DNA from: Paracoccaceae bacterium
Lineage (GTDB): Bacteria; Pseudomonadota; Alphaproteobacteria; Rhodobacterales; Rhodobacteraceae
Length of the DNA: 12,753 bases
NCBI GenBank assembly: GCA_007121055.1
Contig: SKMM01000201.1
Coordinates: 1-12,753, forward strand
Reading direction: 5' to 3'
Part shown: piece after piece, positions 6,358-12,274 of the stretch
Layout: each line of letters starts with the position of its first letter
How positions within the stretch are numbered: the stretch's first letter is position 1
Made by a program: the position numbers and the translations under genes
Notes under the pieces: model-generated
What the model was told of the DNA's origin: nothing
Seen by the model: the letters and a program-made list of their open reading frames with translations, nothing else
Database searches by the model: none

Positions 6358-7740
6358 GAGGGCGTAGGGGAGAAGGTCGCGGCGGTCGGGGTCGATGCGC
6401 AGGCGGCCCTCCAGCGGCGGGACGGAGCGCTGGTGGCAATCGCGGCGCTCGCAGATGCGGCAGGAGATGCCAATGGGCTCGAAGGCCGCGGGGCGGTTCA
6501 GGTCCAGGTCGTCGGCGTAGACGAGCTGGCCCGCGTGGGCGATCTCGCAGCCGAGGCCCAGGGCGAAGCGGCGCACGGGGGCGTGGAAGGCGCCGCCGGG
6601 TTTCGAGATGTCGCGGGCGAGGCAGAGGTAGCGCACGCCGTCGGGGGTCTCGGCCAGCTGGCGCAGGAAGCGGCCGGGCGTTTCGAACGCGCGGTGGACG
6701 TTCCACAGCGGGCAGGCGCCGCCGAAGCGGGCGAATTGCAGCTTGGTGGTGGAGTGGCGCTTGGTGATGGTGCCGGCCTGGTCCACGCGGACGAAGAAGA
6801 AGGGCACGCCGCGGGCGCCGGGGCGTTGCAGGGTCACGAGGCGATGGGCGACCTGCTCGATCGAGGCCGAGAAGAGGTCGGCGAGCCGCTCCAGATCGTG
6901 GCGGCAGGCGCGGGCGGCGGCGAGGAAGCGGCCATAGGGCATCAGCGCCGCGCCGGCGAAATAGTTGGCGAGGCCGACGCGGGCGATGGCGCGGGCGTCG
7001 GCCGATTGCAGGCGGGCGGTGTCGAGGGCGGCCTCCAGCAGCGGCGCGTGGAGCAGGAGCGCGGTCTGGTGGAGGAGCTGGAACCGGCGGGTGGCGGGGG
7101 TGGCGTGCTGCGCCAGCGTCAACCGGCGGGCTGCGGGGTCGTAGCGGCGCAGGGTGGCCGTGTCGGCCTCGGTCACCGTGATGCCGTGGTCGGCGAGGGC
7201 GGCGCGGGCGCGGGCCTCCACGCAGGTGTCGCCGGCGAAGGCCTCGGCCTCGCGGTCGACGGCATCGATGTAGTTGTCGCAGTAGTGGAAGAAGTCGCGG
7301 ACCTCCTCCCAGGCCGACGGGCGCAGGGCGCCGTCGGAGCGGCCGAGGGCTTCGTCGAGGGAGGCGAGGCGCTCGTGGCTCTGGCGGTAGGCGCGGTGGA
7401 GGTCGAGGAAGGCGCGGGCGAGGGCGGGAGCGTTGGAGGCGACGAGGCGCAGGTCGGCGAGCGGGGGGGCGGCGTCGGCCATGACGGGGTCGGCCAGCGC
7501 CTCGCGCATGTCCGACACCAGCCGCTCGGCATCGCCGGAGGAGAGCTCGGTCACGTCGAAGCCGAACTCCTGCGCCAGCCCGAGGACCACGGCGGCGGAG
7601 ACCGGGCGGTGGTTGTTCTCCATCTGGTTGAGATAGGGCAGCGAGACCCCGAGCTTGGCGGCATAGGCGCGCTGCGTCAGGCCCAGCCGGCCGCGCAGTT
7701 CGCGCAGCTTGGCACCGGCATAAAGCTTGGGGCTGGCCAT
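6349..7740 (-). CDS. pccR: ScfR-family short-chain acyl-CoA regulator (PccR/RamB type)
   Basis: A 463-residue transcription factor. Residues about 10-65 are an XRE/Cro helix-turn-helix (LRELRGRLGLTQRAYAAKLG, then SLPYLNQMENNHRPVS). The middle resembles the IrrE/M78 domain, but the metallopeptidase HExxH is absent: FQLLHQTALLL around His224 takes its place. The C-terminal domain ends in a likely zinc site, Cys427-x2-Cys430-x4-Cys435-His436. This layout is that of RamB, MccR and PccR, which sense short-chain acyl-CoAs and control carbon assimilation. In R. sphaeroides PccR activates pccB, from memory, and pccB and pccA lie just downstream here, so the symbol is given by homology plus context. 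A perfect inverted repeat ends 7 nt before the start codon, suggesting autoregulation. No Shine-Dalgarno is visible, so translation may be leaderless or coupled to the exporter gene. Confidence 0.85.
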   Translation of the reverse strand: MASPKLYAGAKLRELRGRLGLTQRAYAAKLGVSLPYLNQMENNHRPVSAAVVLGLAQEFGFDVTELSSGDAERLVSDMREALADPVMADAAPPLADLRLVASNAPALARAFLDLHRAYRQSHERLASLDEALGRSDGALRPSAWEEVRDFFHYCDNYIDAVDREAEAFAGDTCVEARARAALADHGITVTEADTATLRRYDPAARRLTLAQHATPATRRFQLLHQTALLLHAPLLEAALDTARLQSADARAIARVGLANYFAGAALMPYGRFLAAARACRHDLERLADLFSASIEQVAHRLVTLQRPGARGVPFFFVRVDQAGTITKRHSTTKLQFARFGGACPLWNVHRAFETPGRFLRQLAETPDGVRYLCLARDISKPGGAFHAPVRRFALGLGCEIAHAGQLVYADDLDLNRPAAFEPIGISCRICERRDCHQRSVPPLEGRLRIDPDRRDLLPYALSG

Positions 7741-7747
7741 GGAGTCA

Positions 7748-7775
7748 CGCTTTGCAGGGGCCGTTTTGCAAAGCG
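7748..7775 (-). promoter_or_regulatory. perfect 9-bp inverted repeat, probable operator of the ScfR-type regulator
   Basis: CGCTTTGCA (7748-7756) and TGCAAAGCG (7767-7775) are perfect reverse complements separated by 10 nt, in the 49-bp gap between the exporter and the regulator gene. The arms carry TTTGCA / TGCAAA, and the right-hand part reads TTTGCAAA, the core recalled for PccR/RamB-family sites. A weak promoter on the minus strand (TTTACG at 7800-7795, 17 bp, TACGCT at 7777-7772) would start inside the repeat, so binding would block it. In RNA it could also form a 9-bp hairpin, but no T-run follows, so an operator is more likely than a terminator. Confidence 0.65.
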
Positions 7776-7789
7776 TAGCCGCGGCGCGT

Positions 7790-9004
7790 TCAGCCGTAAA
7801 GCTGCCGCTCCCGCGCGATGACGTAGAGGATCGAGATCATCGCCAGCACCGCCGTCACCCACATGATCAGCACCAGCGGCAACGCCCCGCTGCCCGGCGT
7901 CAGGAGCGCACCCGCGAGGGCCGCGAGCGCCGCCCCGATGCCGATGGTGATGGCGCCCCCCAGCCCCGCCGCGGTGCCGGCAAGCCGCGGGCGCACCGAC
8001 AGCATGCCGGCGGTGGCGTTGGGCAGCGACATCCCGTTGCCCACCGCCACGAAGATGAAAAGCCCGAAGAACGTGGCCGGGCCGTCCATCTGTATCAGCG
8101 TCAGCACGGTCATCAGGCTGAGGCCGAACAGGCTGAAGACGCAGCCCCACAGCACCATCCGGTTCACCCCCATCCGCACCGAGAACCGGCCCGAGACGAA
8201 GTTTCCGATGGCATAGCCCAGCGCCGGCGCCCCGAAGAAGATCCCCAGCCGCGACGGCGACAACCCGTAGACGTTGCTGCCCACGAAGGACGCGCCGCCC
8301 AGATAGGCAAAGAACGCCCCCGAGGCAAAGCCCGCCGCCGCGCAATAGCCCCAGAACCGGCGTGCGGTCAGAAGCTCGGGGTATTGCGCGAACTGCGCGC
8401 GGAAGCTGGTGGGCCGGGTGCGCGCCGTCTCGCCCAGATCGGCCCAGGCGAGGGCGAGGATCGCCACCCCGCAGCCCAGCAGCACGAGGAAGGAGGCCTG
8501 CCAGCCGAACGCCTCGTCCAGCGCGCCGCCCAGCGCCGGGCCGACCATCGGCACCAGCGCCATCCCCATGGTGACATAGCCGATCATCGAGGCCGAGCGC
8601 GCCTCGTCCACCATGTCGCGCACCACCGCCCGGCTGAGCACGATGCCGGCGACCACGACCGCCTGGCCCATGCGGAACAGCAGGAACATTTCGACCGTGG
8701 TGGCGACCAGCGTGCCCAGCGTGGCCAGGATGAAGATCGCCATCGCCCCCAGCAGGACAGGCCGGCGCCCCACCCGGTCCGAGATCGGCCCGATGAACAC
8801 CTGCAGTACCGCATTGACCAGCAGATACAGCGACACCGACAGCTGCATCACCCGGTAATCGGTCTCGAACCACGCCGTCATGTTGGGCAGCGACGGCAGA
8901 AAGATGTTCATCGTCAGCGCCGTCATCCCTGACAGCAGCACGAGCGTGACGATGTGTGGCGGGGTGGTCCGGTCGAGAAAACGAACCTGCGGAGGGGCTT
9001 GCAT
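7790..9004 (-). CDS. Bcr/CflA-type MFS multidrug exporter
   Basis: A major facilitator transporter of 404 residues from ATG 9004 (405 if GTG 9007 is used; an AGAGGTGAT Shine-Dalgarno-like run overlaps both starts, so the start is uncertain). About twelve membrane helices can be read. Family marks are LVLLSGMTALTMNIFLPSLP in helix 1, motif A in the first loop (GPISDRVGRRPVLL, about 73-86), SRAVVRDMVD, and the antiporter motif C in helix 5 (MALVPMVGPALGGAL). The drug/H+ antiporter-1 subfamily, Bcr/CflA, is the best fit. The substrate is unknown. It lies upstream of the ScfR-type regulator on the same strand (49-bp gap) and is divergent from pccB, so it may share regulation with propionyl-CoA metabolism. 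A role in exporting an organic acid or toxic intermediate is possible but unsupported by sequence. Confidence 0.9.
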   Translation of the reverse strand: MQAPPQVRFLDRTTPPHIVTLVLLSGMTALTMNIFLPSLPNMTAWFETDYRVMQLSVSLYLLVNAVLQVFIGPISDRVGRRPVLLGAMAIFILATLGTLVATTVEMFLLFRMGQAVVVAGIVLSRAVVRDMVDEARSASMIGYVTMGMALVPMVGPALGGALDEAFGWQASFLVLLGCGVAILALAWADLGETARTRPTSFRAQFAQYPELLTARRFWGYCAAAGFASGAFFAYLGGASFVGSNVYGLSPSRLGIFFGAPALGYAIGNFVSGRFSVRMGVNRMVLWGCVFSLFGLSLMTVLTLIQMDGPATFFGLFIFVAVGNGMSLPNATAGMLSVRPRLAGTAAGLGGAITIGIGAALAALAGALLTPGSGALPLVLIMWVTAVLAMISILYVIARERQLYG

Positions 9005-9069
9005 CACCTCTCGTTAGGCGCGCCGGCGGGGAATGTCCACGCCCCAGTTGTGCTGCGCGGCAGCGTGAA

Positions 9070-9138
9070 TTTGCGGATTTGCATTTCGCGTGAAGCACTG
9101 GCGTAATGCTATGCAAATTATCCGGAAACCGCTTTGCG
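9070..9138 (+). promoter_or_regulatory. cluster of TTTGC motifs upstream of pccB, candidate regulator sites
   Basis: TTTGC occurs at 9070-9074 and 9078-9082 (8 bp apart), and the second lies in ATTTGCAT (9077-9084). The reverse complement ATGCAAAT appears at 9111-9118, and CGCTTTGCG at 9130-9138 matches 8 of 9 bases of the operator arm CGCTTTGCA found upstream of the regulator gene. The stretch is also AT-rich for this genome. The shared core with the regulator's own inverted repeat makes this the likely activation site of pccB. The spacing is less regular than at the autoregulatory site, and I could not place a clear -35/-10 pair. Confidence 0.45.
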
Positions 9139-9155
9139 CCCCGCCCGCGGGGCGC
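9136..9155 (+). repeat. strong GC hairpin in the pccB upstream region
   Basis: GCGCCCCG (9136-9143) pairs perfectly with CGGGGCGC (9148-9155) around a CCCG loop: 8 bp, all G/C. It ends about 18 nt before the pccB Shine-Dalgarno and overlaps the last bases of the CGCTTTGCG motif. If the transcript begins upstream it would be a stable 5'-leader hairpin. There is no following T-run, so it is not a standard terminator. Confidence 0.45.
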
Positions 9156-9191
9156 TAGGGTGCCGGAAACCACGGAGGGGGAGGGACCGCC

Positions 9192-10724
9192 TTGCACGAC
9201 ATCCTGCAGGAACTCGCCGACCGCCGCGAAGCCGCACGGCTGGGCGGCGGCGCACGCCGGATCGAGGCGCAGCATGCCAAGGGCAAGCTGACGGCACGGG
9301 AACGGATCGAACTCTTGCTGGACGCGGGCTCGTTCGAGGAATTCGACACCTTCGTCGCGCACCGCTGTACCGATTTCGGGATGGAGCAGAGCCGGCCCTG
9401 GGGCGACGGGGTGGTCACCGGCTGGGGCACGGTCAATGGCCGGCTGGTCTATGTGTTTGCGCAGGATTTCACCGTGTTCGGCGGGTCGCTGTCGGAAACC
9501 CATGCGCAGAAGATCTGCAAGATCATGGACATGGCGATCCAGAACGGCGCCCCCATCATCGGCATCAACGATTCAGGCGGCGCCCGCATCCAGGAAGGCG
9601 TGATGAGCCTCGCCGGTTATGCCGATGTGTTTCAGCGCAACATCATGGGCTCGGGCGTGGTGCCGCAGATCAGCCTGATCATGGGCCCCTGCGCGGGCGG
9701 CGCGGTCTATTCCCCGGCGATGACCGACTTCATCTTCATGGTGCGCGACAGCTCCTACATGTTCGTCACCGGCCCGGATGTGGTGAAGACGGTCACCAAC
9801 GAGGTGGTGACGGCAGAGGAACTGGGCGGCGCCCACACCCACACGACCAAATCCTCCGTGGCCGACGGCGCCTATGAGGATGACCTCGAGCTGCTGGCCG
9901 AAACCCGCCGCCTGATCGACTTCCTGCCCGCGTCCAACCGCGAAAAACCCCCCGTTCGGCCCTTCTTCGACGACCCCCAGCGGGTGGAGCCGAGCCTCGA
10001 CACGCTGGTGCCCGACAACCCCAACCAGCCCTACGACATGAAGGAGCTGATCACGAAGGTCGCCGACGAGGGCGATTTCTTCGAGATCCAGGAAGGCTTT
10101 GCCCGCAACATCATCACCGGCTTCATCCGGCTGGAGGGCGCGACCGTGGGGGTGGTGGCGAACCAGCCGATGGTGCTGGCGGGCTGCCTCGACATCGACA
10201 GTGCGCGCAAGGGCGCGCGCTTCGTGCGCTTCTGTGACGCATTCGAGATCCCGATCCTGACCTTCGTGGACGTCCCGGGCTTCCTGCCCGGCACCGCGCA
10301 GGAATACGACGGCATCATCAAGCACGGCGCGAAGCTGCTGTTCGCCTACGGCGAGGCCACCGTGCCGAAGGTCACCGTCATCACCCGCAAGGCCTATGGC
10401 GGGGCCTATGTGGTGATGGCCTCGAAACACCTGCGGGGCGATTTCAACTATGCCTGGCCCACCTCCGAGATCGCCGTGATGGGGGCCAAGGGGGCGGTGG
10501 AGATCCTCTATCGGTCCGAACTGGAGGATCCCGAGAAGATCGCGGCACGGGTGCAGGACTACGAGGACCGCTTCGCCAACCCCTTCGTCGCCGCCGAGAA
10601 GGGGTTCATCGACGAGGTGATCATGCCCCAGTCCACCCGCCGCCGCGTCTGCCGCGCCTTCGCCAGCCTGCGCGGCAAGAAACTGTCGAACCCCTGGAAG
10701 AAGCACGACAACATCCCGCTGTGA
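9192..10724 (+). CDS. pccB: propionyl-CoA carboxylase, beta (carboxyltransferase) subunit
   Basis: PccB moves the carboxyl group from carboxybiotin on PccA to propionyl-CoA, giving (S)-methylmalonyl-CoA in the cytoplasm. The product is 510 residues, the usual length. The N-terminal carboxyltransferase half carries NDSGGARIQEG at 126-136 and CAGGAVYSPAMTDF from 167; the C-terminal half carries FVDVPGFLPGTAQE, YGGAYVVMASKHL from about 402 (oxyanion-hole glycines 403-404), and WPTSEIAVMGAKGAVEIL. Asp417 in RGDFNYAWP seems to match the aspartate that favours propionyl- over acetyl-CoA in PCC enzymes. The start is TTG 9192: GGAGGGGGAGGG lies about 5-8 nt upstream, the protein then begins HDILQELADRR as expected, and no ATG or GTG is placed there. 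The next gene begins 12 nt after the stop. Confidence 0.96.
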   Translation: MHDILQELADRREAARLGGGARRIEAQHAKGKLTARERIELLLDAGSFEEFDTFVAHRCTDFGMEQSRPWGDGVVTGWGTVNGRLVYVFAQDFTVFGGSLSETHAQKICKIMDMAIQNGAPIIGINDSGGARIQEGVMSLAGYADVFQRNIMGSGVVPQISLIMGPCAGGAVYSPAMTDFIFMVRDSSYMFVTGPDVVKTVTNEVVTAEELGGAHTHTTKSSVADGAYEDDLELLAETRRLIDFLPASNREKPPVRPFFDDPQRVEPSLDTLVPDNPNQPYDMKELITKVADEGDFFEIQEGFARNIITGFIRLEGATVGVVANQPMVLAGCLDIDSARKGARFVRFCDAFEIPILTFVDVPGFLPGTAQEYDGIIKHGAKLLFAYGEATVPKVTVITRKAYGGAYVVMASKHLRGDFNYAWPTSEIAVMGAKGAVEILYRSELEDPEKIAARVQDYEDRFANPFVAAEKGFIDEVIMPQSTRRRVCRAFASLRGKKLSNPWKKHDNIPL

Positions 10725-10736
10725 CCGCCCCGCGGC

Positions 10737-11210
10737 ATGAGGCCAGAGTTGCACCACGACGAGGACCCGCGCATCCGCCTGATCGCCCGGCTGGCCTTCG
10801 CCGCCGGCATCGCCTTCGCGATCCTGGTGGCCGCCATCGCGCTGGCGCCGCGGGCCGAGCCGCAGGCCCTGCCCGAAGGTCCGCTCGAGGTCCCCTCGCG
10901 GCAGACCGTCACCCTGCAGGAGGCATTCTGGGAGGAGCAGGAGGACGGCGCGCTCTGGCTGCGGCTGCGCTTCGTGGCGCCCCGCATCGGCTCGGGCCCG
11001 GGCGAGTACGGCTTCGACGTGGTGGAATGGGACATGGCGCATCTGTGCGAGACGCTCGGCGTCCCCTGGGCCGCCGAAGGGGGCGCCGAGCTCATCGTCG
11101 TGTCCTTCGCGGCAGCGCCGGTCGAGTTCGGCGCGACCTCTCCGGACATCGCACAGTTCTTCGAAGCCTACCGCCCCGTGGACGGCGAATGCGTCTGGGA
11201 GGAGTTCTGA
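10737..11210 (+). CDS. unknown membrane-anchored protein between pccB and pccA (DUF6497-like)
   Basis: A 157-residue protein. Residues 1-13 are charged, about 14-37 form one hydrophobic helix (signal anchor or uncleaved signal peptide), and the rest is predicted to lie in the periplasm: a compact domain with QTVTLQEAFWEEQ, LWLRLRFVAPRIG, FDVVEWDMAHLCETLGVPW and a final GECVWEEF. Two cysteines, Cys104 and Cys152, could form a disulfide. I recall similar proteins (DUF6497) as Rhodobacterales-specific and sometimes mislabelled acetolactate synthase; nothing here supports enzyme activity of that kind. It begins 12 nt after the pccB stop, with a poor Shine-Dalgarno, so it is probably co-transcribed and coupled. 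Its role in or beside the carboxylase operon is unknown. Confidence 0.8.
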   Translation: MRPELHHDEDPRIRLIARLAFAAGIAFAILVAAIALAPRAEPQALPEGPLEVPSRQTVTLQEAFWEEQEDGALWLRLRFVAPRIGSGPGEYGFDVVEWDMAHLCETLGVPWAAEGGAELIVVSFAAAPVEFGATSPDIAQFFEAYRPVDGECVWEEF

Positions 11211-11250
11211 TGCCCGGACCCACCCTGCGCCCCGGCCGGAGGGCAGGCGC

Positions 11251-11607
11251 ATGCTGAAGCACCGCGGCTTTCCGGGCCGGCTCGCCGGCACCGACTTCCA
11301 GTTCACCATCCGCCGGGCCAACCCCCGCGGCGTGACCCCGCTCAAGGCCCGCCCCCGCCACGCCGACCGCAAACCCGCCGACCGGCGCGCCGACGCGGCC
11401 TTTCTCGCCGCCCTGATAGAGCACTTCGGGGACGCGCCGTTCGAGCGCGGCAACCTGGACGCGGGCCGGCTGGGCTGGCTTCTGGGCCGCGAGGTGCTGC
11501 CGGTGGACGACCCCCTCGACCCCGAAAGCTATGGAGCGCTGTTGCGGGTGGACCTCGACGCCGCCCGCGCGAGCTTTCCCGACCTGTTCGAGGAGGAGGC
11601 GCCATGA
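11251..11607 (+). CDS. small unknown protein between pccB and pccA
   Basis: A 118-residue soluble protein that I do not recognise. The first 50 residues are strongly basic (RGFPGRLAGTDFQFTIRRANP, then KARPRHADRKPADRRAD). The rest is acidic and helical (FLAALIEHFGDAPF, RLGWLLGREVLPVDDPLDPESYGALLRVDL) and ends EEEAP. There is no signal peptide, membrane helix or cysteine. The start at ATG 11251 has GGAGGG 7 nt upstream, and third-position G/C is high, so it is a real gene. It follows the membrane protein by 40 bp; a 15-codon frame (11210-11257, TGATG junction) bridges the gap and may only serve coupling. The basic N-terminus could bind nucleic acid or acyl-CoA phosphates, but that is speculation. 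Confidence 0.72.
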   Translation: MLKHRGFPGRLAGTDFQFTIRRANPRGVTPLKARPRHADRKPADRRADAAFLAALIEHFGDAPFERGNLDAGRLGWLLGREVLPVDDPLDPESYGALLRVDLDAARASFPDLFEEEAP

Positions 11608-11725
11608 GGGGCGGACGCCAGGGGCCCGTCGGGGCGGCATGTTCACGTCCCCGTTCTTGCGGAAGAGGGCAGCGGAGCGGTAAGGTCGATACCGGAATCG
11701 TGATCTCAACCGTGGGGCCACACCG

Positions 11726-11860
11726 ATGCGCGCGATCCTCCTCGCGGGAGCCGCTGCTTCCGTCCTCCTCCTCGCGGCCTGCGTCACCGCAGACGGCTGG
11801 CAGGGCGAGGTCCGCCCCTTCGAATTCTGCCAGGCCAATCCGCAACTTTGCGAACGCTGA
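11726..11860 (+). CDS. mini-lipoprotein 1 (44 residues)
   Basis: A very short gene. The translation has a lipoprotein signal peptide: Met-Arg, hydrophobic ILLAGAAASVLLL, and lipobox LAAC with Cys19 as the lipidation site. The mature part has only 26 residues: VTADGWQGEVRPFEF, then a closing C-Q-A-N-P-Q-L-C-E-R. No Shine-Dalgarno is obvious. The C-terminus F-C-Q-x-N-P-x-x-C-x-R is repeated almost exactly in the lipoprotein encoded 99 bp downstream (FCQLNPGACRR), which strongly supports translation of this frame. The two mature cysteines (35 and 42) could form a small disulfide loop. It should sit in the inner or outer membrane facing the periplasm. Function unknown. Confidence 0.72.
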   Translation: MRAILLAGAAASVLLLAACVTADGWQGEVRPFEFCQANPQLCER

Positions 11861-11914
11861 GCCGGCCACCAGCCCGACTTGCCGCCTGGCCCCCAGCATC
11901 GGGGAACCGATCGG

Positions 11915-11941
11915 CCGGATGCGCGTTGACACGGCATCCGG
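11915..11941 (+). repeat. 8-bp inverted repeat around a TTGACA upstream of mini-lipoprotein 2
   Basis: CCGGATGC (11915-11922) and GCATCCGG (11934-11941) are perfect reverse complements with an 11-nt spacer that contains TTGACA (11926-11931). The repeat ends 18 nt before the ATG at 11960. It may be an operator around a -35 box, or an RNA hairpin following mini-lipoprotein 1. No matching -10 element lies 16-18 bp further, so a promoter here is doubtful. Confidence 0.35.
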
Positions 11942-11959
11942 AACAGGCGGGGTGACCCC

Positions 11960-12169
11960 ATGCGAAAGATTTCCCTTGCGGGCGCTGCGGCGTCCGCCCT
12001 TCTCCTTGCGGCCTGCGGCGATACCGTTGGCGAGCAGGCGCTGTTCGGCGGCGCTGCGGGCGTCGGGGCCGCGGCCGTCACCGGGGGCGACCCCATCATC
12101 GGCGGCGCGGTCGGCGCCGGCGGCAACATCGCCTTTTGCCAGCTCAACCCGGGTGCCTGCCGCCGCTGA
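11960..12169 (+). CDS. mini-lipoprotein 2, glycine-rich (69 residues)
   Basis: A 69-residue protein with a lipoprotein signal peptide (MRK, hydrophobic ISLAGAAASALLL) and lipobox LAAC with Cys19, the same position as in mini-lipoprotein 1. The mature part has a Gly/Ala-rich middle (GGAAGVGAAAVTGGDPIIGG and on, about 30-55) resembling a glycine-zipper that could insert in or pack against membrane. It ends FCQLNPGACRR, nearly the same as the end of mini-lipoprotein 1. The start at ATG 11960 has a G-rich GGCGGGGTGA a few bases upstream. Mature cysteines 60 and 67 could pair. It is probably a paralogue of the upstream gene with a Gly-rich insert. Function unknown; its lying between pccB and pccA may be incidental. 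Confidence 0.82.
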   Translation: MRKISLAGAAASALLLAACGDTVGEQALFGGAAGVGAAAVTGGDPIIGGAVGAGGNIAFCQLNPGACRR

Positions 12170-12205
12170 GGCGGCGCACACGCGCATCCAGATCCAACCA
12201 CATGG

Positions 12206-12235
12206 CGCCGCTCCTGCAGGGGGCGGCGTCTTTCT
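12206..12235 (+). terminator. putative intrinsic terminator between mini-lipoprotein 2 and pccA
   Basis: CGCCGC (12206-12211) pairs with GCGGCG (12223-12228); a G-T pair and two more C-G pairs can extend the stem around a TGCA-type loop. It is followed by TCTTTCT (12229-12235). This is a moderate rho-independent terminator and would separate pccA from the small genes. The T-tract is short, so readthrough is possible. Confidence 0.5.
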
Positions 12236-12274
12236 GCGTGCCGAGGCGGCCACGCGCATTCCACGGGAGGTCCG

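Noticed and set aside
7677..9503. Minus-strand frame of 608 codons covering the exporter and pccB start
   Set aside because: A shadow of the MFS gene in another frame (Gly/Arg/Ala-rich), with no domain signal; it also runs across the pccB control region.
9573..11453. Minus-strand frame of 626 codons antisense to pccB
   Set aside because: Composition is that of an antisense artefact, and pccB carries all carboxyltransferase motifs.
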